A stretch of DNA of 64,000 nucleotides from Hermatobates lingyangjiaoensis. Its lineage: Eukaryota > Arthropoda > Insecta > Hemiptera > Hermatobatidae. Of this stretch, positions 53,432-63,829 are shown piece by piece; position 1 is the first letter of the stretch, and each line of letters opens with the position of its first letter. The DNA is taken from the NCBI GenBank assembly GCA_026182355.1, contig JAPFBL010000225.1, positions 372,001 through 436,000 of the forward strand, in the 5' to 3' direction. The notes beneath the pieces were generated by a model, which was not told the origin of the DNA, did no database searches, and saw only the letters and a program-made list of their open reading frames with translations. The position numbers and the translations under genes are program-made.

Positions 53432-53971
53432 TGCCTATCATCTGAGAATATGTAAGTAGTTCTTAGTTTAGTTCTTAAATTAATATTTTTTTTACATTGA
53501 CAGTTATGATTTTAATATTTTAATATCTTTTAATATTTTAATTAATATTTTAATAAGTGATTTTAATATCACTGTTTATCGTTCAATAAAAGGTCTTTTA
53601 TGACTCGCACTCAACAACTATGTATCTAATATAGGTATTTCTTGCTCTTTAGAGATAGTGTTTGAATATGCAAACCCTGGAGTTCAACATGTAATTTTCC
53701 TTTCCTTAAATCTTAAATTTGAGGTTTGCTCGATGTATTACAGTTTTGTTGCTAGTTTAATGGTTCACCTGAACTCTTTTATCTTATCTATTACTCTTCG
53801 TTACTATATTATTTTTTCAAATAACTTTCTATTTGCATTAAACATGTTTATAGTAAATTAAATAATTAATGTTATTATTAATAATATTGATGTTATTAAA
53901 TAATAATGTTATTTATTTGAACGTTCAGTGCTTTGGCTAGAGTGTTTAACATACTCGTGTTTACATTGCAG
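53432..53971. other. Spacer after exon 34
   Basis: AT-rich; exon 34 poly(A) signal at 53585-53590. Corresponds to the region after exon 33 in the segmental duplication, but the 31-base minisatellite is absent. Confidence 0.5.
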
Positions 53972-54132
53972 GCTACCCAAGCTTGCTTGGTTGGCTCTTG
54001 GCTGCAAGGTTTGTCACATCGCCTAAGCATGGTCCTGCTGAGGTTTACTGGAGTCATCGTGGGAAGTTGGAGCAGAGTTTCTGTTCAGATTCATTCCATT
54101 TTATTTTCTTCACTTTTAACATAATATATTAA
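53972..54132 (+). other. Orphan acceptor with fingerless open frame, copy 2
   Basis: TTTACATTGCAG (ending 53971) is followed in phase by GC-TAC-CCA-AGC and 52 codons to TAA, reading GYPSLLGWLLAARFV, then HGPAEVYWSHRGKLEQ. The HGPAEVYWS-RGKLEQ string is also readable in copy 1 but in another frame. No domain is known to me. It is listed because acceptor, phase and a readable string are kept in both copies. Confidence 0.38.
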
Positions 54133-54861
54133 ATCTATTTAACTCATAAGTATGTATTATTTGATTAAATATTTTAAGATTTTTAATTTATTGTAAGTAG
54201 TGATTTTTCAATTATGCCTCATTTCTGATATCAATATTTGTGTTGTAACTTTATTTAATGTTATTACTTATAATTATTGCACATACATTTTGTTAAAGCA
54301 ACAAATATTTTTTTTTATATTATGTAGTTCTTAAATTACACTTAATTATATTGTATTATTCTTATTAAGCTTTTATTACCCCTCTCCCTTACTTTTACTA
54401 CAGAGAGAGTAGAAGCCATTGATTTTGATTCTACTTGATTCATTCATGACAAGAAATCCATTTGATTATATCGTTCATCAGGATCACATTCTCACTTTGT
54501 ATCGTTCATCATAAATATATTTACCTCATTTCTTATTATAGACTACCTAATTACAGATTATCAAATTTTAATATCCCTACCTATAGAATTTATCATTGAA
54601 CTTGATTGTTTTACTATGTTCAGTAGGCCCATAATAATCTTTCTTTAACATGGTATCTGTTATTACCATTTTACTCTCATTTCGTATTTTATAACGTCTA
54701 TATTTATATACAATATACGATGAGTATATCGTCGCATTTAGTATCATCGTAAATGATGCATATGTATAAATTATATATATATAAATTAATAATCAACAAT
54801 CACTTTTCATATAATATATGAATTAAATACCACAATAAACAATTTTATATTAATTTAAATT
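54133..54861. other. Spacer, right part of the segmental duplication
   Basis: Matches 51120-51400 up to about 54430; beyond that AT-rich with short TA runs. Nothing else is recognised. Confidence 0.5.
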
Positions 54862-54895
54862 CTCTAAGGCGTTTCGTTACAACATCATCAGAGAG
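54862..54895 (-). ncRNA. Hammerhead-like ribozyme motif, short stem II
   Basis: Minus strand: CUCU, CUGAUGA, U, stem II GUU/AAC with loop GU, GAA, ACGCCU, U, AGAG. Stem I CUCU/AGAG is perfect; the stem III hexamer has a mismatch. It is the left half of an inverted pair. Confidence 0.58.
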
Positions 54896-55021
54896 CTAAA
54901 TAAAACAAACAAAACATATATAATAACAAGTTAACCTGGTTGATTAAAGTCTTGAATCATATTGAAGACTTTAATAAACCAGGTTAACTAGTTATTATAT
55001 ATTTTTTGTTTATTTTATTAT

Positions 55022-55055
55022 CTCTCTGATGATGTTGTAACGAAAGGCCTTAGAG
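55022..55055 (+). ncRNA. Hammerhead-like ribozyme motif, short stem II
   Basis: Plus strand: CUCU, CUGAUGA, U, GUU/AAC, GAA, self-complementary AGGCCU, U, AGAG. All core bases and stem I are intact. Partner of the copy at 54862; together they form arms separated by about 15 bases near 54950. Confidence 0.6.
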
Positions 55056-55197
55056 CATTTTAATTAATATATAATTGCTTATTGTGGTATTTAATTCATA
55101 TATATATATATATGTTATATATTATATAACAAAATTTTACAATAAATACGTCTAGCAACAATCATTGTTCAAACCACAATAAGAAAGGAACAAAAAA

Positions 55198-55240
55198 GAC
55201 TAAGATCTTTCAACCGTAACAAGCGGTCTTCGTCAGAGTC
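55198..55240 (-). ncRNA. Hammerhead-like ribozyme motif, GACCG type
   Basis: Minus strand: GACU, CUGACGA, A, GACCG/CGGUU, GAA, AGAUCU, U, AGUC. Fully paired. The repeat is truncated immediately beyond stem I, so this is a partial element. Confidence 0.64.
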
Positions 55241-55629
55241 AAATCTGAAGAGATTTGAGCACCTTACCACTATTTCCAATTATTCTGGTTATCTCAATAT
55301 CTGCTTCCATAGACGTTGGATTTACCCTAAAGGGCATCAAATATTGGCACCATGAACATCTCATTTAATTTCCTTGATTTTATAATTCTTCTGATTCATT
55401 GGTTGAAGTGTAACATGCGATAATTAGAAATTATCTTAATTAATAATTAATTAATAACTAATAATTAATTAATAACTGAAACTATTAAAAAGATAACGCT
55501 GTTGTGCGTTTTATTCAATAGCTTCTCATTTCCAGTGTGCAGTGGTATTCAAGGCCACCTGTTAAAGCTAAAAGTTAAATACTTTCGTATTGTATGGATT
55601 TCATATATGTCTTAAGGGTGTATGTTATA
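55241..55629. other. Spacer before SINE copy E
   Basis: TAATTAATTAATAACTAATA-type short repeats at about 55437-55480. Nothing else is recognised. Confidence 0.5.
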
Positions 55630-55939
55630 GGTTAGGTTGCAGTGCAGTCCAACACACTTAGGCCAAGCATTGGGCCTTTGTGATACCACACAATGAAGGT
55701 TGATTCTACAGTGGGAGTCCTAAATTTTGCCTAACTCAAATGTATTTAGAGTAGGGATCTTTATCGAGTACCTGACATCGTACAGGCTCGGGACCGACGG
55801 TTTAACGTCCTTCTCCGAGGGACGACGTACTCAGATTTATTCACCTCCCGCGTGAATAAATCGAGGGCCAGGTGAGGATTGAACCCCGGTCCTATCAGTT
55901 CAGAGGTGAGCACGTAACCACTGAGCTAGCCTGGCTCCC
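55630..55939 (-). mobile_element. tRNA-type SINE copy E, full length with target duplication
   Basis: Minus-strand copy with tRNA head at the right end (box B and box A complements at about 55880 and 55925) and AACCT tail at the left. It is flanked by the 13-base duplication GGTGTATGTTATA (55617-55629 and 55940-55952). Closely similar to copy D. Confidence 0.92.
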
Positions 55940-56274
55940 GGTGTATGTTATAATAAATATTATGTATAGCATGTAATTTGTTTAAATGTTTTTATATTCT
56001 TATGTTTAAAGCGTATTATAATTCCTATTATGTCCTAAAGTAGATGGTGATTTAGAAATACCATGAACACCAATTTTCATTTTATATTATTAATGTAAGA
56101 AATGCTACTTTTTTAAATACGATGTTTGTATTAACTCAGGCCTCCCGTTCCTGGGAGACAAAAGATAATTAACGACTTCTTTGGATGCCTTGTGCATAGT
56201 TTTTGTCATTTCTGTATTGTAAAGAATGGTACATTTTAAATTAATATAAATTATTAGCAATAGACTATAAAAAA

Positions 56275-56313
<39 letters not shown>
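55940..56313. other. Spacer with (TA)n
   Basis: AT-rich; (TA)n run at about 56278-56313. Confidence 0.55.
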
Positions 56314-56315
<2 letters not shown>

Positions 56316-56636
56316 AAACAAAAGTTTATCGGGACTCGGTCAGTTCTTCAGGTTAAACTCTCATTGCCAATGTTTCGGTCTTTATTTAAAACTTTTTTTA
56401 TAGGCAGAAGTATAAATTTTGAAACAGAAAACTAAGTATTACATTACAAATTATTTTACAAAGAAATAATAAGTAAATGCCTAAGTATTACAAACAAGTA
56501 ATACTTAGTTTTTCTGTTTCAAAATGTATACTTCTGCCTATGAAAAAGGTTTTAAATAAAGACCGAAACGTTGGCAGTGAGAGTTTAATTTGAACCTGAA
56601 GAACTGACCGAGTCCCGATAAACTTTAGTTTTGTTT
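56314..56636. repeat. Inverted repeat of a CUGAAGA-bearing element
   Basis: Arms of about 120 bases (56318-56441 and 56490-56632). Each holds GACCGAAAC, GTTGGCA and, further on, CCTGAAGAACTGACCGAGTC, in an order opposite to the other hammerhead motifs (GAAAC before CUGAAGA). If transcribed as tandem units the two parts could meet across the junction. Bordered by (TA)n. Confidence 0.75.
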
Positions 56637-57947
56637 CTATTCCACGGTCTTTTATCAATATTTATATATATATCCTGGAAAATTGACCGAACCCAGATTA
56701 GAGAACACACCTATATATATATATATATATATATAATTAAAGTTACAGCTAGAGAATACAAGAAAAAGGACGAACACTCACGAATCTCGATAATTTTGGC
56801 GTCTTGCCGTCTTCAGGAGAGTAGAAAGAAAGAAAATAAAAGGAGAAAGAATGAAGGAACGGAGACGTAAATGCGTCCACTGGCAGATGTAAACTGGCGC
56901 GATACAATGAACCAGTAAAGAAAGAAAGATTGCGGCACGTAACGTGCATTGATACTTTTATATATATATATATATAAGGGTCAAAGGTTATCTATGAATT
57001 AATAGTTATAGGCATGAGTTATAAATGTTTAACAATTACTTTTAACTTCACTTATTAATTTCGCCCATTAATTGGGATAAATTGCAATCAAATGATAGCC
57101 ATACTTTTTTACTGTAAAACCCACAATAAGAACATGGGGAAAAATAATAGTCCTAAAAATGACTAAATTTAAATATATGTTCATTTTTTTTTCACGTGTT
57201 TATTGCGAAATGTTGTTATTAAAGTACGTATGTAATTAGCAGTAGATGTATTATGTTTTTCTTTGTTTATAACTTAGAATATTATTTTGTTTCAAATGAC
57301 TGTTATCTACTGTTTGAGGCGTTGACTGTTCATGCCGGTTATGATGTCCGGTGCTACTGTTTCTTATTAAGGAAGGCAGACGCAAGTCTACACAGTTTGC
57401 CTCAGAGCGCCAATTCTTTCTGGCCTTTTCATCTGTAAACGAACTTACAGTTTTTTGCGAACAATATGAATTTTCAACTTCAATTCCTGAATGGTTTGTC
57501 ATAATTTTGTTTCCCTTGATGGAAGAAATTCTATTCTGAATTGTTTTTATGTTTTATAATAAAATATATTTAAATGTTCATCTGTACTTATTTTCTCCCT
57601 GCAGTTCAATAAATATATATAATTTTTGGTGGTTTAAAGATTTTAATCCCTCTTCCCTCCCAGTAGTTATTTGGTGTGTTAAGTTCATCCTTGGAATATC
57701 CTTTACGTGTCTCACATTTAGTTTTCTGGGGCCCCCATTTTGGTTACTAGTCTCCGTAAACGTAAATTACACTTTGCATTTGGTCCCAGTTGGAAAGACT
57801 TGTGCTTCATGGTTAAGACATACTATTCTAGAACACTGAAACTTAAGAAATACTACTCTAGAAACTGGAACTACTATAGAACTACTCTAGAAATTGGAAA
57901 CTTAATTTCCAATGAACCATCATTTTTAACATCTATGTTTTTTTCAG
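56637..57947. other. Spacer before exon 35
   Basis: Holds (TA)n runs at about 56714-56734 and 56957-56976 with a degenerate hammerhead-like segment between them. Overlapping open frames at 57250-57840 show no domain. Confidence 0.45.
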
Positions 57948-58141
57948 CTAGAACTATGTGCCCGAAATGTGGGAAAGAGTACAAGAACAGAAACTCTTTA
58001 AGGAACCATACTAATTATGAGTGCAACAAGGAGCCCCAGTTTGCCTGCCCACAGTGTCCATACCGAGCGAAGCGGCGAAGTTCGCTCAAGTCCCACTTCG
58101 GCATAAGACATGCCATCAGAAAGACTTACAACATGATCTAA
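57948..58141 (+). CDS. lola: lola-type zinc-finger terminal exon 35
   Basis: Acceptor TTTTTTTCAG ends at 57947; CT completes the split codon (probably Ala), then AGA-ACT-ATG; 63 codons. Finger 1: CPKCGKEY, KNRNSLRNH, TNYEC. Linker NKEPQFA. Finger 2: CPQCPYRAKRR, SSLKSH, FGIRH. The tail is AIRKTYNMI. A long in-frame open stretch upstream (from 57740) is intronic; the pyrimidine tract and family alignment fix the start here. Confidence 0.9.
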
Positions 58142-58868
58142 ACATCAACATGTAGGTACTCACTTTATTAGCCCATATACATGGTGTTTCAAACATTTCC
58201 AAAGTTTTTTTTAAATGAAATAACATTTGTTATTTGTATAATTTGCTTTATACTATTTCGTTGTACTAACCTCCTGTCAACCACTGTACGTCTTCAAAGT
58301 ATTCTTATCTTTGAAGTTGTATTTTTATTTCATTCCTGCTGTACCTGACAGTTTCGTCGCCTCCTCCTTTTGTTTATCAGTTACATTTATACATTCTTTA
58401 TTCTTTATTTTATATATTTCTTTTTGTCAAACATATTCTTTATTAATAATTGTCAACCTTTTTCCTGTACCCGCCTTCCAACCGGGCTGGCGCTGAATAA
58501 GTGCATTGACTGCAGCGTAACTTCAGTATTGATTTACAACCGTTCAATTGGACAGGAGATAAATTTATTATCTATGAAAAATCAATGTTGTTAAGAAATA
58601 TTATTGAATCGTGTCTAATTAAATTTAATAGATCAAAAATTATAAACATTAGTAATGGTCTCATCAAACTTGATACTTTCGTTATGAGGGCAATAGCCTC
58701 TTCTAAGAGGGTTGACAGCTAGCGGATAGTTTTTTTACTCTTTCTTAATGTACTCCTTTGTTTCCCCAAACATCCCTTTCTGAACATTAGTCCTTTCCTG
58801 CGCTTTCACCCACTCTTCTCAACTCCTCACCAGATGTTTTCTGCACCTAGTGTTTCAGTTGGGTTTTT
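58142..58868. other. Spacer after exon 35
   Basis: AT-rich; the CACTCTTCTCAAC and CACCAGATGTTTTCTGCA stretch (about 58810-58845) is shared with the repeat at 52800-52870. Confidence 0.5.
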
Positions 58869-58911
58869 AACTCTGACGAAGACCGCTTGTTACGGTTGAA
58901 AGATCTTAGTC
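58869..58911 (+). ncRNA. Hammerhead-like ribozyme motif, GACCG type
   Basis: AACU, CUGACGA, A, GACCG/CGGUU with loop CUUGUUA, GAA, AGAUCU, U, AGUC. Stem I has three pairs. A long (TA)n tract (58977-59020) follows, as after the copies at 20454 and 52890. Confidence 0.62.
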
Positions 58912-58972
58912 TTGTTTTCCCATTTCTTATTGTGGTTTGATCATTGATTGTTATTTCACGTGTTTATGTGAT

Positions 58973-58976
<4 letters not shown>

Positions 58977-59020
<44 letters not shown>
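58977..59020. repeat. (TA)n microsatellite
   Basis: About 44 bases of uninterrupted TA directly downstream of the hammerhead-bearing repeat. Confidence 0.92.
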
Positions 59021-59021
<1 letters not shown>

Positions 59022-60850
59022 GAGAGAGAATTAAAGAGAAAGAAAGAGAATGTGAAGGAAAGAAAGGAACTGAAGATTGGATAGAAGTGACTGAATCCAA
59101 TAAGTGAAAATTAAGGCTCATAAATAAGCAGTAATCATTGCATCTCATGCAGCTTTTTAATCCAAAAGAAATACATCTTTATTTACTGCAATAGGACTAA
59201 TTATCGATTGGGTCAAAATGTTAGATTCACTGTGGACTCCTGTGCATAATTGAATCATTGTTATTCAAGTTGAATGGTTAATTTGAACTTGATATTTAGG
59301 GGGAGGAGTCAAAGTCCTTTTTGTTGCTTTCATTAAGTGAAGAGCTACCTTTTTTAGCTTGGTCAGAAAGGGTTCCTAACACACAAGCTTTCTATGTTCT
59401 ACCTGCATGCTTGAATGAAGTTGATATATTAACTAAAGATGAGTGTTTTCTTTCAGGTGAACCAATGATGTCCATTCCCCTTTCAACCCACGTCACTGCT
59501 TGAGTATCGACTTCAAATGAATCTTCGGATCCTATTCACTTTAATGCTGGAAACTCTCACATCAGAAATTAAAAATATATTTGGGTGCCATTATATAAAC
59601 AAGTGATCATTAGTCTTCTTTAGGATTTAAGTTTACGAACATTTATATTTTCCAATTTCATTTACTAATTGAATTATATTATATTCAATATCTAAACACA
59701 TCTGTGTCACCTAAATTTTAATTTTTCTACTTTTTCCTCAGTACCTTTTTTTATTACAACTATTTGTTGTTGCCTAGTTCTGATTAATGTGAGATACCAA
59801 TTGTAATACTCTGGTTCACACTTTTGTTTTTCTTCCCAGCACGTTTTGTAAAACACATGAAAAATATAACTAATTATTCACCATGGAGTTGTCATGTAAT
59901 GGTTTCCTATAACTCGACACGTGGGCTCCTCTGAGTCAGCAGTTTGAAGACCACAATCTGATGATCATTTTGGAAATGTTCCGATTTCCAAGATATTTAG
60001 AAAACTGATTATCCGTCTTCACAAATAACCAATTAGTAGATACTTACTCGTACTTACTCTTAGGAGTTGAATTCTACAACTACCTTTTTTTTTTTTACCA
60101 TAATGGAATCCTGCTGGATAGGTAAGTACTATTGAGAATAGTCAGTCTGAAGTTCATGTTTTGGATGAGGAAGCGCTTTGGGGAGCAACTCCTGACAAGG
60201 AGATCACAGCCTTACAGAGCATGCAAGTACATTACCAAAGCACGAATGTTCATGGCCATTCATTATTCGCATTCGGCTTATATACGATCTCACTGCATCT
60301 ACCTATGGAAGCTGCGCATAGCCATGGTCCTATCATTAAACGCATGGCTAGAGGCCATCTCTTGCCCAGGAACATGACAAGAACGTTTTAAATGAGTACA
60401 AACAAGACATTTGGCAGTTGTTAAAAACAAATTTTATTGCCCCAACTATTCTCTTATAAATAAGTTATACTTATACTCTAATACTATAAAGTAAACTTTT
60501 TGTGGGATTATACAACTTTGAACTGAATAGTCGCAAATAATCGAAAAAAATGTTGGTGTTGTTTATGTGAATTTACTTTTGTGAGCATTTTGTCTGAAAA
60601 ATGAAAGTTACTAGATAGAGAAGAATCACCGTACACAGACCAGAATCTTCATTTATATTGATTATTAAATTATACTAATTTATATTGATAAGCATCCTCA
60701 CAAGGCTTAACAACGAATCATATCAAACTGACTGACTGCAGTCTCTTGTGTTGTTTTATTAGCATCGTTCTGTTATACATAATTATCTATATAAATAAAA
60801 TAATGATTTTGTCTGAACATTGCTTAGAACTGACTCATTTCAGGTTTTCA
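59021..60850. other. Spacer with an orphan acceptor
   Basis: GTGTTTTCTTTCAG (ending 59456) is followed in the array phase by GT-GAA-CCA-ATG and a stop after 15 codons (59503); Gly-Glu is a common start in this array but no finger follows. Open frames at 60132-60391 show no domain. Confidence 0.45.
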
Positions 60851-60892
60851 ATACGTCTCATACATTGGAGAAACCGAATCCACCCTTAGAAA

Positions 60893-61195
60893 AATTTCTG
60901 TCGGTTTGTCCTCAAAATTTTCTCACAAGTAAACTCAGCCACTATAAGACATATCAAGCTGAAACTTTGACAGTAGATTTGTTTATGTATAACTTAAAAT
61001 ATAGGATCTGAATTAATTGTAAATTCAACGTCAAAGTGAAGTTATGGATGTTTAAAGCAAAAACGTTTGTCTCAAGTAAACTCAGCCACCATGAGACATA
61101 GGCAAGCTGAAACTTTGACACTAGATTTGTGTATGCCTAACTTAAAATATAGGCTCTAAATAGATTGATAATTCAGTGCAGAAGCGAAGTTATAG
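60893..61195. repeat. Direct repeat of about 120 bases
   Basis: AAGTAAACTCAGCCACTATA, then GACATATCAAGCTGAAACTT and on at 60927 recurs at about 61075 with few changes (AAGTAAACTCAGCCACCATG). Both copies continue through AACTTAAAATATAGG. Origin unknown. Confidence 0.75.
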
Positions 61196-61199
61196 AGCT

Positions 61200-63284
61200 T
61201 TAAGCTGTATTTTGCTAACTTCACATACATGTTTATTTTAAAAATACACAGGTGTAAGGAATTTTTTGATCCGTCAAAGACGGATATGTTTGCTAGTTTT
61301 ATTATAAAATTTTCACTTAAAGTTACCAGTTAAAATATTAACTGTAATACTTTTTCTTAAATTGACTTCTTCAAATATGAATTTCTTTCATTTTAATTTA
61401 TCAAATTTTAAATGGGTCTTCATGGTGAAAAATTGTATGCTCAGCGTTGTTCTGTGTGCCATAGCACCGGCTTGTAAACTACGGGTACCATTTATGCAGA
61501 CCTATTAGTAGTATTGCTGTAGTATTTAGTATTAGTAGTATTGCTATAGTATTGCTGATATCTGTGAGGAGAAGTAGTTGTCAAACCAAGGAAATGGAAA
61601 TAGTCGGATAACAGCATGCCACAAATTATGAACATTTCTATTAAATTTAAAGACAAATTAAACATGAGTAGGTGTCATTTGAGCATTTCTAAGGTATTAT
61701 TCTTAAGGTAGTTAACCGTCATGGCATGTACATTGGTCTATTCGACCGCTGCTTTCAGCAGCCTTACATAGCGTGCAAGTACATGTCTCACTGACATGGT
61801 CCGAAGATGGTCGACGAATGTAACATTTAGGACGGCTATTCATTCTAATTGTAATGGATCAGTCCTATGTTGTGCTAACTTTCATATATTTTAGTTTATT
61901 CACCAGAATGTATCAGAGTTTTTCTCCAAATGTGCCATTTACTTTTGATTGTAATTTCGGTCAATTACATTTTAATTTGTAAAAATAAAGATCATATATT
62001 TAACTCACGTTATATTTAATGCAAATGCTTTGTTTTTGTTGTTTTTTTTTAATTTTTAATGAATCATATGGCTGTCTTCTCAAAACACAAACAGAAGTAA
62101 CACTTTGTAACAATATATTGGGCAATTGTAAGTTTTGGCACAACGCCACGATTGTTACAGCCCAGTTCTTTTACACTTATAAGTATATCCTACTTACAAT
62201 TTGTTAAATAGACAAAACAAGAATATCAAAGTCGTGTATTGAGACAACAATATCCACCTGCAATAAGGGACAACTCCTTTACAACCAGTTCCAAAACTAT
62301 TCGTCCAAATTCATCACAAATACACCACCAACACTCTATAAGTCTCTATCTTATATTTCTCACTTTTCTCTACTGTTTTCCACTTGTCACCTCTTTGTTT
62401 TTTCCACCCACCTGTTGCCAGCCCTCAACAAGTAGACAAACTATCCCAAAACAGCTGGGCATCACCACTCCAGGAATTCGTTACACACTTGTATACCTTA
62501 TAATGAGTCTAGGAATTATTCTATCAAGAAGATAAAGCGTCAAACACAGTTAAGATTACACACTTTTTGCAATTTGTATCACATTTGGTTCTCATTCCAG
62601 AATTTCCCTATTCTAGGCTCAGGCTAGAATGATATTCGCTTGATGTTTATGTGGGTTTGAGAAATGTAGGACAGAAGAGCGATGACAGGGCTGTATTTAG
62701 CAATGACATGTCTTGTGCTGTCTGAGGGTGGCAGTGAGACCTACGCTAGCTTCATCCCGCCCACTGGCTGCTCTACTCCACTAATCATCTTTTCTATATA
62801 TTTCAATTAATATCCCTTAATCCATACAAGCATTGATTGAATTTTTATGAAAATCAGTTCAAAATTAAATGCTAGCTTACTGCAAATTTGATAAAGTGTT
62901 TAATCGTTACGTTCTGCTTACATACACCTACTAACATAACATTAAAAGTTATGATTTAGAATATTCTCAATTTATTCAATCTAACTTGATATACGTAGCT
63001 ATTGTTCTGAAAAAAAAAGAGAGTTAACACATTCGGTTGTGTTTAAAATGTTGAGGTTTATATCTTCAGCATTTAATAAAGATTTTTTTAAAGTTTCTGT
63101 TATTGGCTACTTGTAGTTAGAAAGTATTTAAATTTCCTATTCTGAATTGCAGGTAAGAGTTTTGCTCATATGGTTTATATGTTTTGTATAGCTTCTTTCC
63201 GTCATGGCCATGTTGTTATTTGCAAAGTGATCAACCGATTATTGCAAACAAAATCATTGTGTTATTAACTTGCATTTTTTTTAG
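61200..63284. other. Spacer before exon 36
   Basis: Mostly AT-rich and unrecognised. CTGAATTGCAG (63152) is an acceptor-like site in phase, followed by a frame of about 38 codons with scattered Cys and His but no finger spacing. Confidence 0.45.
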
Positions 63285-63481
63285 GTTGCAGGTTTTATTG
63301 CCCGACTTGTAGCAGCAGTTATACAAACAAGTGCAACCTGAACAGGCATATCAAGTACGAGTGTAACAAGGAGCCGCAGTTTGCATGTCCCTGGTGCTTT
63401 TACAGGGCAAAGCGCAAAGGAGCCCTCAAGTCGCACATTGGACTTAGACACAAGATCAATCCTTCCAGCTTTCCTATATGA
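63285..63481 (+). CDS. lola: lola-type zinc-finger terminal exon 36
   Basis: Acceptor GCATTTTTTTTAG ends at 63284; GT-TGC-AGG-TTT opens 64 codons. A second AG seven bases on (63291) is out of frame. Finger 1: CPTCSSSY, TNKCNLNRH, IKYEC; Ser-Ser replaces the usual Gly-Arg. Linker NKEPQFA. Finger 2: CPWCFYRAKRK, GALKSH, IGLRH. The tail is KINPSSFPI. It is the last exon in the window; the array may continue. AATAAA at 63733-63738. Confidence 0.9.
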
Positions 63482-63792
63482 ACGAACCAAAGTCTCTGTA
63501 GCAGGTGTGTGTGTGTGTGTGGTATTTGATTACTAAGTAAGTATTTAGTTTGCTATTTAGCAATACTATTCTATTGAGCTGACGTAGCGGTTTCCGTTGT
63601 CCCTTGACTTTTTATCAGTGTGGTAACACTTTTGGTATCAAAGGATTGAAGCTTCTGAGTGTATTCACAAATGCCAACCAGTTTGTCCTGGTTGATACCA
63701 AATGTTAACACCTTACGAAGAAACACAAGGAAAATAAAATTCTGAGGTAAAATGGATAAACCAACAAAAGTCTCCACACGAATGAAGTTTTA
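63482..63792. other. Spacer after exon 36
   Basis: Short (GT)n run at 63505-63521; poly(A) signal for exon 36 at 63733-63738; the CTGAGGTAAAATGGATAAAC stretch that begins the next repeat also opens the copy at 48099. Confidence 0.55.
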
Positions 63793-63829
63793 TTCAACGC
63801 GTTTCGAACACTGTGTTCATCATCAGGAA
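63793..63829 (-). ncRNA. Hammerhead-like ribozyme motif, GAACAC type
   Basis: Minus strand: UUC, CUGAUGA, U, GAACAC/GUGUUC with only one base between the strands (copy 48145 has AAA), GAA, ACGCGU, U, GAA. The shortened loop would strain the hairpin, so this copy may be impaired. Same repeat family as 48088-48327. Confidence 0.52.

Noticed and set aside
60132..60391. Overlapping open frames of 76-81 codons
   Set aside because: They show no recognisable domain, acceptor or repeat; chance open frames of this size are expected.
63142..63268. In-phase acceptor-like site with a Cys/His-containing frame before exon 36
   Set aside because: The Cys and His spacing does not fit a finger and there is no paralogue.
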